DNA of 64,000 nt from Dyella acidiphila (GCF_014863405.1 NZ_JACZZA010000006.1:1-64000), one strand, 5' to 3'. Shown: positions 33,754 to 42,605, counted from the first letter of the stretch. Notes: generated by a model from the sequence alone, not told the origin. Translations and numbers: made by a program.

Positions 33754-34241
33754 ACGTGCGTCCCGTGGATGGCGATGGATAACGATAGGCAGGCGTCTGC
33801 GCATTCGCCCAGTGCAAGAAGGCATGAGCGTTTCATACAGCTGCACCAGGCATTGCTTTATTGCTGATTGCGCGCCTGGTCACTTGATACTGCCAATATG
33901 GCTAAGGTAGCCTTTGCGCTTAGGGGAATTCATTCAGGGAACAGAAACCAAGCCAACCAGGGACAGGTGGTCGTCTTACCCGCTCACGGGTAGCCAAGCG
34001 CAGACATGCAGTAACGGAAGGGATGGATCCGTTGCACCGCCGTGCCTGCTTTGCACCCGATCAAACGGCGCGTACGCCAGCCTCGTCCTCTTAAAAAAGA
34101 GGCGGCATAAAAGCTGTTGACTGTTTCTCCTTTGCTCTGGCTCCCGGAAGGCCGGATGTAGACGTGCGCCCGAAATAAACCGCGCCATGCACGGTATTTC
34201 GCTGCTGCTCAATCCGCTATGCAAAAAACAATGGAGTTGTT
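33754..34241. other. long intergenic region with small hairpins
   Basis: 488 bp without a credible gene. It contains TACCCG/CGGGTA (33977-33992, 4-nt loop) and AACGGA/TCCGTT (34013-34033), stacked as if in a structured 5' leader of the CsgG-like lipoprotein gene at 34242, whose GGAG site is at its end. It does not match a riboswitch consensus that I know. Confidence 0.4.
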
Positions 34242-35273
34242 ATGCGAGTCAATCAATTGAAGTCCTGCCTGCTGGCGCTCGGCGTAAGCACGGTACTCAC
34301 GCTCACCGGCTGCGCCGACATGCAGGTCGGCGGCGGCAAGAATCCGGTCGGCGGTTCCGCCGGCGGCGCTACCAGCACGGGCGCAGCCAAGACGCTGGAG
34401 CATTGCGATCATCCGCTGGGCACCATGGCGGTGGAAGAAAACACCGGCGATCCCTGGTATGCCGTACTCACCGGCCAGTACCACCTGCCTTCCACCGTGC
34501 CGCTGATCCGCCTGATGGTGCAGCAGAGCAATTGCTTTGTGGTGGTCGATCGCGGCCAGGCGATGAATTCGATGATGGGCGAGCGCAATCTTGCCGCATC
34601 CGGCCAGCTGCGCGGCACCAGCAATATGGGCGGTGGCCAGATGGTGGCGGCCGATTACGTGATGACGCCGTCGATCCAGTTCTCGCAGAACACCGGTGGC
34701 GGCGGCGCGGCGCTGGCCGGCGTGGGCGGCGGCTACGGTGCGATCATTGGCGCCATTGCCGGCTCGATGAAGAGCAGCGAAGCCTCCACCACCATGATGC
34801 TGACCGATACGCGCTCCGGCGTGCAGGTGGCGGCGTCGCAGGGCAGCGCCAAGAACATCGACTTCGGCATGGGCGGCCTGCTCGGCCAGTTCGGTTCGGG
34901 TGGCGGTGCGCTCGGCGCCTATAGCCAGACGCCCGAAGGCAAGGTGATTGCCGCGGCCTTCCTCGACTCCTTCAACCAGATGGTGAAGTCGGTGCGCGAA
35001 TATGCGCCGCAGCGCGTGGCCGGCGGCCTGGGTGCGGGCGGCCAGCTCGGCGTGGACGGTGCCAGCAATCCGAATGCGGCCGGCGCGGCCAGCAGCTATT
35101 CGCTGTCCGATGCGCAGCGCAAGCTGACCGATCTTGGCCTGTACACCAGCAAGGTGGATGGTCTGCCGGGTCCCGGCACCAGCCGTGCGCTCAGCACCTT
35201 CCAGAAGGCGAACGGCTTGCCGGTGACCGGCCAGCTGGACGCGGCGACCGCCAGCGCGCTGCAGGCGCGTTGA
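34242..35273 (+). CDS. CsgG-like lipoprotein with peptidoglycan-binding domain
   Basis: 343 aa. Lipoprotein signal peptide with lipobox LTGC (Cys at about 24). The central domain (about 50-260) has the layout of CsgG/curli-assembly-type proteins: VPLIRLMVQQSNCFVVVDRG, then AADYVMTPSIQF, a Gly-rich loop and STTMMLTDTRSGVQVAASQG. The C-terminal ~65 residues are a PG_binding_1 repeat (SDAQRKLTDLGLYTSKVDGL, TSRALSTFQKANGLPVTGQL). So it would sit in the outer or inner membrane and hold peptidoglycan. CsgG itself secretes curli, but no curli genes are nearby; envelope-stress or secretion scaffold is a reasonable guess. Confidence 0.82.
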   Translation: MRVNQLKSCLLALGVSTVLTLTGCADMQVGGGKNPVGGSAGGATSTGAAKTLEHCDHPLGTMAVEENTGDPWYAVLTGQYHLPSTVPLIRLMVQQSNCFVVVDRGQAMNSMMGERNLAASGQLRGTSNMGGGQMVAADYVMTPSIQFSQNTGGGGAALAGVGGGYGAIIGAIAGSMKSSEASTTMMLTDTRSGVQVAASQGSAKNIDFGMGGLLGQFGSGGGALGAYSQTPEGKVIAAAFLDSFNQMVKSVREYAPQRVAGGLGAGGQLGVDGASNPNAAGAASSYSLSDAQRKLTDLGLYTSKVDGLPGPGTSRALSTFQKANGLPVTGQLDAATASALQAR

Positions 35274-35344
35274 GCGCCGGATGAAAAAAATCAGGTGACG
35301 TTGCCGTGCATGCCGGGCATCCGAGGGTGCCCGGCTATCGCACA

Positions 35345-35369
35345 AGCCGCCGCCAGGCGGCTTTTTTTT
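35345..35369 (+). terminator. intrinsic terminator of the CsgG-like gene
   Basis: AGCCGCC (35345-35351), loop GCCA, GGCGGCT (35356-35362), then eight T (35362-35369). It overlaps the stop of the convergent TetR gene by 2 bp. A second stem GCCGGGCA/TGCCCGGC lies just upstream (around 35313-35336). Confidence 0.9.
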
Positions 35370-36084
35370 AGCCTGTGGCCGCGAGCTGAGCCGCGTTGTG
35401 CCAGCTGCTCAGCAGAATGCGCGTCTGTTGCTGCACATCGGCTTTGATCAGGCGGCTCTTGGCCGCGTCGATATCCTTCCAGCCCAGCAGTTCCAGGCAG
35501 GCGCCCGGCGGGTAGTAGAACGCCAGCACCAGGCCCTTCAGCGTCAGCAGGCGGATGCGGGTGATGGTGTCGGTAGGGCGCGTGCCCATGATGCGCGCCA
35601 GCAGTTCGAGCAGTAGCTTGTTGATCGGGCGCTTCATCTTCTCCTGCAGCAATTCGGAGGTGAAGTTGGGCGCTTCGCCCGCCAGCTCGCGTCCCACCAG
35701 GCGGCCCTTGGACAAGTGCGAGGGCGTCAGCACGGTGTCCAGCGTGGTGGACTGCATGTCGAGGTAGGCCTCGATCAGCGTCTCGCCGTCGGCATGGTTT
35801 TTCAGGGCGTTTTTGGCGCGCTGCAGGAAGGGTGCGTAGCGCGCCTGCAGCTCGTCGGTGATGTATTCCGCGCAGGCCTTGTACAGGCCTTCCTTGTTCT
35901 CGAAGTAATACTGCAGCGCCGGCGCGTTGACGCCTGCCGCCGCGGCGATGTCGCGGGTGGAGGCGTCTTTATAGCCGCGCTCGCCGAACAACAGGATGGC
36001 GGCGTCGATGATGCGCTGGCGCGTTTCGTCGCCGCGGGCGTAACCGCCGGCGGCCGAGTGACGAGGGCGCTTGGTTTGAGTCAT
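35368..36084 (-). CDS. TetR family regulator, CecR/DUF1956 type
   Basis: 238 aa from ATG 36084 with GGAGAC upstream. DNA-binding part: ETRQRIIDAAILLFGERGYK, STRDIAAAAGVNAPALQYYF, ENKEGLYKACAEYI. The longer C-terminal domain with SHLSKGRLVGRELAGEAPNF matches the CecR-type subgroup, whose members control efflux pumps and cell-surface permeability. It is divergent from the emrA-emrB-nodT efflux operon and shares an ideal 42-bp inverted repeat that overlaps the operon's start, so it is the likely local repressor of both sides. Confidence 0.9.
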   Translation of the reverse strand: MTQTKRPRHSAAGGYARGDETRQRIIDAAILLFGERGYKDASTRDIAAAAGVNAPALQYYFENKEGLYKACAEYITDELQARYAPFLQRAKNALKNHADGETLIEAYLDMQSTTLDTVLTPSHLSKGRLVGRELAGEAPNFTSELLQEKMKRPINKLLLELLARIMGTRPTDTITRIRLLTLKGLVLAFYYPPGACLELLGWKDIDAAKSRLIKADVQQQTRILLSSWHNAAQLAATG

Positions 36085-36124
36085 GGGGGTCTCCGTGCCT
36101 GCCCGCCAAAGATACCATTTGACA

Positions 36125-36166
36125 AAATTATTCCAATCGGAAAAAATTTTCCACTTGGAATAATTT
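36125..36166. promoter_or_regulatory. 12-bp-arm inverted repeat, efflux operon operator
   Basis: AAATTATTCCAA (36125-36136) and TTGGAATAATTT (36155-36166) are exact reverse complements, and the 18-bp centre itself contains GGAAAA...TTTTCC. It lies 40 bp from the TetR start and ends only 8 bp before the HlyD ATG, so binding would block both promoters and possibly the ribosome site. Confidence 0.88.
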
Positions 36167-36173
36167 GGGATCA

Positions 36174-37310
36174 ATGGGCATGCCTGCTTCCAATGCAAAC
36201 GCATCCGGCGATGCGAACGGTTCGGCCGCGCCGGCACGCCGCAAAGTGCCGGGTTTCCTGCTGCCGGTAGCCATCGTGCTGGGCCTGGTGGGGCTGGGGG
36301 CGCTGATCTACTGGTGGCTGGTCGGGCGCTTTATCCAGAGCACCGACGATGCCTATCTGCAGGCCGACAGCATGACGGTGGCGCCCAAGGTCAGCGGCTA
36401 TGTCACCGACGTCTACGTGGGCGACAACGCCGTGGTGAAGGCCGGCGATCCGCTGGTGCGCCTGGACGGGCGCCAGTATCAGGCGGCGCTGGATCAGGCG
36501 GCCGCCACGGTCGATGCGCGCAAGGCGGATATCCAGGCCGCGCAGGCCGGCATCCAGCAACAGCAGGCGGCGATCGAGCAGGCGCGCGCGCAGCTGCAGG
36601 TGGCGCAGGTAAGCGCCCGCCATGCCGAAGACGAAGTGCGCCGCTACGGGCCGCTGGCCAAGACCGGCGCAGAAAGCGGCGATCAATTGTCGGTGCTGGT
36701 CAGCAACCGCGACCAGGCGCAGGCCACGCTGACCGCCGACAAGGCCGCGCTGGACCAGGCACAGGCCCGTATAGCCGATCTCAATGCGCAGATCGCACAG
36801 GCGCATGCGCAGCTGGAAGCGGCGCAGGCGTCGGCCAAGCAATCGCAGCTGGATATGCAGGACACCCTGATCCGCAGCACCCTCGATGGCCGCGTCGGCG
36901 ATCGCACCGTGCGCGTAGGCCAGTATGCGCAGCCCGGCACGCGGCTGATGACGGTAGTGCCGGTGCAGAGCGTGTATCTCACCGCCAATTTCAAGGAAAC
37001 GCAGATCGGGCGCATGCATGCCGGCCAGCCGGCCACGCTGCATGTGGATGCGCTGCCCGATGCGGACCTGCACGGCGTAGTGGACAGTTTCGCGCCCGGC
37101 ACCGGCTCGGAATTCGCGCTGCTGCCGCCGGAAAACGCCACCGGCAACTTCACCAAGATCGTGCAGCGCGTGCCGGTGCGCATCCGCGTCGATGCGGACG
37201 AGCAGACGCGCAAGCAGCTGGTGCCGGGTCTGTCGGTTACCGTGGACGTGGATACCCGCGCCGGAGCCGACAACACCTCGCACGCCGCGGCGGACGCCCA
37301 TCATGGCTGA
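36174..37310 (+). CDS. emrA: HlyD/EmrA-type membrane fusion protein
   Basis: 378 aa. Single N-terminal transmembrane helix (FLLPVAIVLGLVGLGALIYW, about 28-48), then a periplasmic adaptor: first half of the lipoyl domain (QSTDDAYLQADSMTVAPKVS), a long alpha-helical hairpin rich in Ala/Gln (about 100-230), second lipoyl half (TLIRSTLDGRVGDRTVRVGQ) and a beta-barrel domain. It would bridge the inner-membrane pump encoded next to the outer-membrane channel. Start uncertain: ATG 36174 or 36180, both immediately after the operator; no good Shine-Dalgarno is visible. First gene of a three-gene efflux operon. Gene symbol by analogy. Confidence 0.92.
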   Translation: MGMPASNANASGDANGSAAPARRKVPGFLLPVAIVLGLVGLGALIYWWLVGRFIQSTDDAYLQADSMTVAPKVSGYVTDVYVGDNAVVKAGDPLVRLDGRQYQAALDQAAATVDARKADIQAAQAGIQQQQAAIEQARAQLQVAQVSARHAEDEVRRYGPLAKTGAESGDQLSVLVSNRDQAQATLTADKAALDQAQARIADLNAQIAQAHAQLEAAQASAKQSQLDMQDTLIRSTLDGRVGDRTVRVGQYAQPGTRLMTVVPVQSVYLTANFKETQIGRMHAGQPATLHVDALPDADLHGVVDSFAPGTGSEFALLPPENATGNFTKIVQRVPVRIRVDADEQTRKQLVPGLSVTVDVDTRAGADNTSHAAADAHHG

Positions 37311-38886
37311 GACGGCCGCCACGCCGGCTGCCCATCCCGAGCGCGCCAGCGTCGGCGACTGGATCGCCGTGGCAGCCGGTTCGCTCGGCGCGCTGATGGC
37401 CACGCTGGATATCTCGATCACCAACTCCGCCTTGCCGCAGATTCAGGGTGAAATCGGCGCTACCGGCACCGAGGGCACCTGGATTTCCACCGGCTACCTG
37501 ATGTCGGAAATCGTGATCATTCCGCTGGCCGCGTGGCTTACGCGCGTATTCGGCCTGCGCAATTTTCTGCTCGCCTGCGCAGTGCTGTTCATCCTGTTCT
37601 CGATGATGTGCGGGCTGTCGCACACGCTGATGGTGATGATCATCGGCCGCATCGGGCAGGGGCTCACCGGCGGCGCGATGATTCCCACCGCGCAGACCAT
37701 CATCCGCACGCGCCTGCCGCTGTCGCAGTTGCCGATCGGCATGACCGCGTTCGGCCTGATCGTGCTGCTCGGTCCCTTGCTCGGCCCGGTGCTGGGCGGC
37801 TGGCTGACCGAGAACATCAGCTGGAGCTGGTGCTTCTTTATCAATCTGCCGGTGTGCATCGGCCTGATCACCTTGCTGCTGGCCGGGCTGCCATCGGCGC
37901 CATTGCATCTTGAGGCGCTGCGGCAAGCGGACTGGCTGGGCATCGTCGGCCTGTCGGCGGGCCTGAGCTCGCTGACGGTGGTGTTGGAAGAAGGTCAGCG
38001 CGAGCGCTGGTTCGAATCGAACATGATCGTGTGGCTGAGCATCGTGTCGCTGATCGGCATGGTACTGATCGGCATTTCGCAGTTCACCGCCAAGCGGCCG
38101 GTGATGCGTCTGAGTCTGCTCAGCAATCCGCGCTACGCCAGCGTGATCTTCATTGTGCTGGTGGTCGGCGCGGCGCTGTATGGCGTGATCTATCTGATTC
38201 CGCAGTTCCTGGGCCTGATCGCGGGCTACAACGCGGAGCAGTCCGGCTGGGTGATGCTGGTGTCGGGCGTGCCGGCCTTCATGATGATGCCGATCCTGCC
38301 GCGCCTGCTGGGCCGGGTGGATTTTCGCATTCTGGTGATCAGTGGGCTGGCCTGTTTCGTGTTCAGCTGCATGCTGGATATCCATCTGACCGCGCAAAGC
38401 GTGGGCCACGATTTCTTCTGGTCGCAGCTGGTGCGCGGCGCCGGCCAGATGCTGGCGATGATGCCGTTGAACCAGGCCTCGATGGCGGCGGTGTCGCGCG
38501 AAGAATCGGGCGACGCGGCCGGCATCTACAACATGGCGCGCAACCTGGGCGGTTCGATCGGGCTGGCGATCATCGGCACGGTGATCGACCGCCGCAATAC
38601 CTTCCATGTCGCCGCCATCCGCGAATCGGTCACCGCCAACTCGGTGCTGGGCCAGGACCGCCTCGCGGCGAATGCCGCCAGCTGGTTTGCGCGTACGGGC
38701 GACATGGCCTATTCGAAGATGCGCGCGCTGGGCCAGCTGGCCGGGCAGATCCAGCAGCAGGCGATGGTGATGACTTTTTCGGAAGTGTTTTACCTGCTGG
38801 GCATCGCGCTGCTGTGCTGCATCCCGCTGGCGCTGCTGCTGAAGACGCCGCAATACCACGCGCCGGCCGGCAGCGGCGGCCACTAA
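37303..38886 (+). CDS. emrB: EmrB-type DHA2 MFS efflux pump
   Basis: 527-aa inner-membrane transporter with 14 predicted helices; DHA2 signatures LMATLDISITNSALPQIQGE at TM1, GYLMSEIVIIPLAAWLTRVF and GRIGQGLTGGAMIPTAQTII. Its ATG overlaps the end of the fusion-protein gene by 8 bp, showing translational coupling. With its neighbours it should export hydrophobic toxicants, fatty acids or phenolics across both membranes; specificity is not visible. A large periplasmic loop near residue 440-490 is as in EmrB. Confidence 0.93.
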   Translation: MAETAATPAAHPERASVGDWIAVAAGSLGALMATLDISITNSALPQIQGEIGATGTEGTWISTGYLMSEIVIIPLAAWLTRVFGLRNFLLACAVLFILFSMMCGLSHTLMVMIIGRIGQGLTGGAMIPTAQTIIRTRLPLSQLPIGMTAFGLIVLLGPLLGPVLGGWLTENISWSWCFFINLPVCIGLITLLLAGLPSAPLHLEALRQADWLGIVGLSAGLSSLTVVLEEGQRERWFESNMIVWLSIVSLIGMVLIGISQFTAKRPVMRLSLLSNPRYASVIFIVLVVGAALYGVIYLIPQFLGLIAGYNAEQSGWVMLVSGVPAFMMMPILPRLLGRVDFRILVISGLACFVFSCMLDIHLTAQSVGHDFFWSQLVRGAGQMLAMMPLNQASMAAVSREESGDAAGIYNMARNLGGSIGLAIIGTVIDRRNTFHVAAIRESVTANSVLGQDRLAANAASWFARTGDMAYSKMRALGQLAGQIQQQAMVMTFSEVFYLLGIALLCCIPLALLLKTPQYHAPAGSGGH

Positions 38887-38897
38887 GAGTGCTTGTC

Positions 38898-40412
38898 ATG
38901 TCCTCATTTTCTTTGCGCTATTCATGCCTTGCCTGCGCCGTCGCGCTGACGGCGGTGGCGGCCTTGCCGGGCTGCACGGTCGGCCCGGATTACCATGGCG
39001 CGCCCGACGTCGCCCATGACGCCATCCAGGCGAACAGCTTCGTGCGCGCGCCGGCCAATGTGAGCACTGCCACCCATGCGCCCAGCCGCTGGTGGGAGGC
39101 GCTTGGCGATGCGCAATTAAACGCGCTGATCGACGCCGCCCTGAAAAACAATCCGGATCTCCATGCCGCGCAGGCGCGTCTGCGCGAATCGCGTGCGCAG
39201 CTGCAGCAACAGCGTGCGGCGGAGACGCCCAAGGTATCGGCCGATGCCGCGGCGCTGCGCATGCGCGAGCCGGATCTGTCAGGCCTGCAGTCGTCGCAGT
39301 CGTCCTCGCAGCAAGCGTCCGGCAGCAATACGCAGTCGAACCAGCAGAGCGGCAGCACCTCGAGCGGGCGCGGTCCCTTGCAGTTGTATACCGCCGGCTT
39401 CGATGCATCCTGGGAAATCGATATCTTCGGCGGTACCCGGCGAGCGATCGAAGCCGCGTCGGCGCAGGCCGAGGCAGTCGATGCCGACCTGGCCGACACC
39501 CAGGTATCGCTCGCCGCGGAAGTGGCGCAGGCGTATATCGATCTGCGCAGCCAGCAGCAGCGTCTGGCGCTGGCCAATCAATCCGCAGCGCTGGAGCAGC
39601 AGACGCTGGACTTGATCCGTCAGCGCCGCGCCCGCGGGGTGGTGCCTGATGCCGATGTGGAACGGCAGACCACGCAAGTGGAAAACACCAAGGCCAACCT
39701 GATTCCCCTGGACGAGCAGATCACTGAATCGCTGGACCAACTGGCGGTGCTTACCGGCCAGGCGCCGGGTGCGCTGGACCAGCAGTTGTCCACGCCGGCT
39801 GCGTTGCCGAGCTTGCCCGCGTCCGTACCGGTCGACGATCCGGCCAGCCTGCTCAAGCAGCGCCCGGATATCCGCGCGGCGGAGCGCCGCCTGGCGGCGA
39901 GCAATGCGCAGATCGGCCAGCACGAGGCGGATCTGTTCCCGAAGGTGACGATGCTGGGCTTTATCGGCTCCAATGCTGCCAATCCCGGCCATCTGTTGCG
40001 CAAGAGCGCGGTGACCTGGCTGGGTGCGCCTTATCTGCAATGGGATGTGCTCGACTTCGGCCGCACGCGCGGCGCCATCCGTCAGGCCCAGGCGGGTCGC
40101 GAGGAAGCCGCGGCGAGCTATACGCAGACCGTGTTGGCCGCGTTGCAGGATGCCAACAATGCGCTGTCGCGCTATGGCCATCAACGCGAGAGCGTCACGC
40201 GTCTTACCCAGATCGAGGCGTCTGCCGATCGTTCGCAGGATCTGATGCGGCAGCGTTACCTGGCCGGCGCTTCATCGCTGATCGATCTGCTCGATACGCA
40301 GCGCAGCCAGTTCAGTGCGCAGCAGAACCTGGTGCAGGGCCGGGCGGAGCTGCTGAAGGATTTCGTATCGCTGCAAAAGAGCCTCGGCCTGGGCTGGGCT
40401 TCGCCTGAATAA
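38898..40412 (+). CDS. outer-membrane efflux lipoprotein, NodT family
   Basis: 504 aa with lipoprotein signal ALPGCTVGPDY (Cys at about 26), the family hallmark. Two OEP repeats follow: ALIDAALKNNPDLHAAQARL, an alpha-hairpin tip, AEVAQAYIDLRSQQQRLALA, and in the second half PDIRAAERRLAASNAQIGQH and GASSLIDLLDTQRSQFSAQQ. A low-complexity Ser/Gln insert (about 132-157) sits in the first repeat. It forms a trimeric TolC-like channel through the outer membrane. Third gene of the operon, 11 bp after the pump gene. Confidence 0.92.
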   Translation: MSSFSLRYSCLACAVALTAVAALPGCTVGPDYHGAPDVAHDAIQANSFVRAPANVSTATHAPSRWWEALGDAQLNALIDAALKNNPDLHAAQARLRESRAQLQQQRAAETPKVSADAAALRMREPDLSGLQSSQSSSQQASGSNTQSNQQSGSTSSGRGPLQLYTAGFDASWEIDIFGGTRRAIEAASAQAEAVDADLADTQVSLAAEVAQAYIDLRSQQQRLALANQSAALEQQTLDLIRQRRARGVVPDADVERQTTQVENTKANLIPLDEQITESLDQLAVLTGQAPGALDQQLSTPAALPSLPASVPVDDPASLLKQRPDIRAAERRLAASNAQIGQHEADLFPKVTMLGFIGSNAANPGHLLRKSAVTWLGAPYLQWDVLDFGRTRGAIRQAQAGREEAAASYTQTVLAALQDANNALSRYGHQRESVTRLTQIEASADRSQDLMRQRYLAGASSLIDLLDTQRSQFSAQQNLVQGRAELLKDFVSLQKSLGLGWASPE

Positions 40413-40418
40413 GCCGCG

Positions 40419-40447
40419 TTCGCCCGCGCCTTGTGGGCGCGGGCGAA
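40419..40447. terminator. bidirectional stem-loop
   Basis: TTCGCCCGCGCC (40419-40430) pairs perfectly with GGCGCGGGCGAA (40436-40447). It sits between the efflux operon end and the convergent 62-aa gene. Confidence 0.75.
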
Positions 40448-40471
40448 GCTTCGGCAAAAACGTCGCGGCAG

Positions 40472-40660
40472 CTAGGCCGCGGCAGCTTTCTGGTCGACCA
40501 GCGCGGTGGTAATGCGCAGCAGGCTGGCGGAGGCTTCCGACGCCACGCGTCGCGGCCAGCTGTCGTGAATATGTTCGGCCACCAGGCAGGGTTCGCCCAC
40601 GCAGCATTGCGGGCAGGTTTCGTTGTGCAGCATCAGTTCTTCGACGATCGATTCGGTCAT
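40472..40660 (-). CDS. small Cys-rich protein (62 aa)
   Basis: ATG 40660, with a weak GGGGG site upstream. The sequence holds CPQCCVGEPC near residue 16-25, a possible zinc or metal knuckle, flanked by acidic N-terminal and helical C-terminal halves (ASASLLRITTALVDQKAAAA). I do not recognise the family. No signal peptide. Located 97 bp downstream of the HD-GYP gene in the same direction; may be co-transcribed with it. Confidence 0.6.
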   Translation of the reverse strand: MTESIVEELMLHNETCPQCCVGEPCLVAEHIHDSWPRRVASEASASLLRITTALVDQKAAAA

Positions 40661-40756
40661 GGCTGGATCCCCCCATGGATGGGCCGGCATGGCAAGCCGG
40701 AGATCGGTTTGCGGCTTTCCCTGGCTGTATCGGCCGCCGATGGCGGGACTTGAGGG

Positions 40757-41869
40757 TCAGCTGACGGCATCGGCACCCCACAGCGCTTCCATGCTGACGC
40801 TGAGCTCGAGTTCGTCCAGGTCCACCGCTTCGCTGATCGCATGCGCGCCCAGGTCGCCGCGGCGGCGGATCGGAGTGGCCACGCGCAGGCCGTCATGGGT
40901 GGTGATCGAGGACACTTGCGGCGTCAGGCTGCCGTGGCCGCGGTGCGTGACCACCGCGATGCTGCCGTTGCGCAAACGCACGCCGGTGCCGGGCGGATAA
41001 ACGCCCAGCGTCTTGATAAAGCTGGTAGCGATGCGGGCGTCGAGCTTGGCGCTGTCGTTCAAATACAGCCAGCGCAGGGCCACGTTGGCCTGCAGTGGCG
41101 GACGGTAGTAGCGTGCGGCGACACGCGCGCAATACACATCCGCCGCGGCCAGCAGGCGCGCGGGCAGGGCGATGGTTTCGCCGCATTTGCCGCTGGGATA
41201 GCCGCTGCCATCCATGCGTTCGTGATGATCCTGCACGGTCTGCAGCCACAGCGTATCGGTCACGCCGTATTCGCTGAGGCGGGTGAAACTGTGCGTGCAG
41301 TGCTGGCGTACCTGCCCGTGCTGCTCCTCGTTCAAGGGGCCGTTCACGTGCAGCAATTCCTGCTGCAGCTCGAGCATGCCCAGGTTCATGGTGAGGGCGG
41401 CGGCCATGGTGGCGCAGCGCTCCGCTTGCGGCATCTCCATGGCCGCGCCCACCAGTTCGCAGATGATCGCCACATTCACCATATGCCGCGTGGCGTAATG
41501 CCCGTCGCGCTGCAGGATGATCGCCGCCAGCGCTACGTCCGCGTTGAGCTGGCAGGCGCGCTGCAGCAGTTCGGCAATGCGTTTGATCGCGGCAGGAAAA
41601 TTTTCGCCGCCGCCGGTGAGTGCGGCGAGCAGGCGGCTGCGTGCCGCCAGGATCAAGGCGAGCGGACGTCCGTTCACGTCGTCTGCCGCGTCGGCGCGCT
41701 TGGCGCTGTTGTGGACGTCGTTGAAATAGGCGACGCGTTCCAGCCGCTCTATCGATGCTTCGCTGCTGAGGACATGGCCGGCGCGCAGCAACAGTGTCCC
41801 GCGCTCGTCATAAGCGTCGTAAGGCAGTGGCTGGCCCACTTGCAGTTCGCCCGATTGGATCGGTCGCAT
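40757..41869 (-). CDS. degenerate HD-GYP domain protein
   Basis: 370 aa, cytosolic. N-terminal ~60 residues contain GQPLPYDAYDERGTLLLRAG, a block often preceding HD-GYP domains. The HD-GYP region (about 105-290) keeps His129, His190, HHERMDGSGYP (215-225) and the following RLLAAADVYCA, but the HD dyad itself reads Met161-Asn162 (AAALTMNLGML in place of AALLHDIGK). Loss of this metal ligand pair normally removes cyclic-di-GMP hydrolysis, so it may bind the nucleotide or partners instead. C-terminal ~80 residues have the small beta domain (GVYPPGTGVRLRNGSIAVVT) also seen in full-length relatives. Confidence 0.88.
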   Translation of the reverse strand: MRPIQSGELQVGQPLPYDAYDERGTLLLRAGHVLSSEASIERLERVAYFNDVHNSAKRADAADDVNGRPLALILAARSRLLAALTGGGENFPAAIKRIAELLQRACQLNADVALAAIILQRDGHYATRHMVNVAIICELVGAAMEMPQAERCATMAAALTMNLGMLELQQELLHVNGPLNEEQHGQVRQHCTHSFTRLSEYGVTDTLWLQTVQDHHERMDGSGYPSGKCGETIALPARLLAAADVYCARVAARYYRPPLQANVALRWLYLNDSAKLDARIATSFIKTLGVYPPGTGVRLRNGSIAVVTHRGHGSLTPQVSSITTHDGLRVATPIRRRGDLGAHAISEAVDLDELELSVSMEALWGADAVS

Positions 41870-42170
41870 GAATGCCAGCCCCTCCCGCCAGCACGATGTT
41901 GGATGGCGGTCGCATGCCGCCTCTTCGCTCCGGGCCGTGTCATGGCATGACGTATTCCAGCCCTTGGCAGCCTTATCGGCGGTTGCGCCGCAAACTTTAG
42001 GGCGGCCGGCGCAGCTGTGTTCTGCACGTACACAACATGTCGCCAGGAAGTGAATCTGCCTGCGCGAAGTTCATCAGTCAGCGCCGATTCGCAAGCGGTC
42101 GATACCATCGGGATGCACGTATTGCAGTGCTGCGTGCGTTATCTCTTTTACTCGCCAGAGGAGTCACGAC
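41870..42170. other. intergenic region, divergent promoters
   Basis: 301 bp without a gene. It separates the HD-GYP gene from the small lipoprotein gene; AGAGGAG at about 42156-42162 is the ribosome site of the latter. Nothing else stands out. Confidence 0.5.
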
Positions 42171-42377
42171 ATGACCAGGTTATTGCTCGCCACGACGATG
42201 CTGACCTTTTGCATGGCACTTTCGGCGTGCGGCGGATCACGGGCGATTGCGCAGAACAACGAAACCTGCGGCAAGCAGCTGATGGCTCTGCAGAACGCGG
42301 TCGGGTCCGGCGCGATGACGCAGGCGGAGTATGAAAGAGCGCGCGAAGCGGCGATTCACCGTTGCAACGCGGATTGA
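42171..42377 (+). CDS. small lipoprotein, SHOCT-like
   Basis: 68 aa; CAGAGGAG upstream. Lipoprotein signal with lipobox LSAC (Cys20). The mature 48 residues contain TCGKQLMALQNAVGSGAMTQ followed by AEYERAREAAI, which resembles a short SHOCT oligomerisation motif. One more Cys pair could form a disulfide. Function unknown; probably a periplasmic-facing lipoprotein. Confidence 0.7.
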   Translation: MTRLLLATTMLTFCMALSACGGSRAIAQNNETCGKQLMALQNAVGSGAMTQAEYERAREAAIHRCNAD

Positions 42378-42389
42378 TCGTAGGGTTCT

Positions 42390-42417
42390 CCGCCCACTCT
42401 GCGCAGGGAGTGGGCGG
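42390..42417 (+). terminator. stem-loop after small lipoprotein gene
   Basis: CCGCCCACTC (42390-42399) and GAGTGGGCGG (42408-42417) form a perfect 10-bp stem, 12 bp after the stop codon; no U-tract. Confidence 0.55.
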
Positions 42418-42526
42418 GCAGGTGCCTGTTATCCAGATGCCGGTTAGAAGTGCGGCCGCGATGATCGATTGCCGCGAATGTGCCCCCTCAGCTCGGTCCT
42501 CTCCCCGCAGGGGCGCGGAGGAAAGG

Positions 42527-42546
42527 CAGGGCGCATAAGCGCCCTG
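42527..42546. other. perfect hairpin in leader of membrane gene
   Basis: CAGGGCGC (42527-42534), loop ATAA, GCGCCCTG (42539-42546). It lies 60 bp before the start of the 125-aa membrane protein, probably in its mRNA leader. Confidence 0.45.
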
Positions 42547-42605
42547 GAAAAGGCAGGCACAGAATATGCTTCGTATTCCTGGAATACCGCAGTCCAGGAA
42601 TCACC

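Noticed and set aside
33960-34100. Cyclic-di-GMP (GEMM) riboswitch before the CsgG-like gene
   Set aside because: Hairpins and some A/G-rich bulges look suggestive, but conserved GEMM blocks could not be aligned.
33914-34120. 68-aa frame in the long intergenic region
   Set aside because: No ribosome site, no hydrophobic or domain features, and it overlaps the hairpins.
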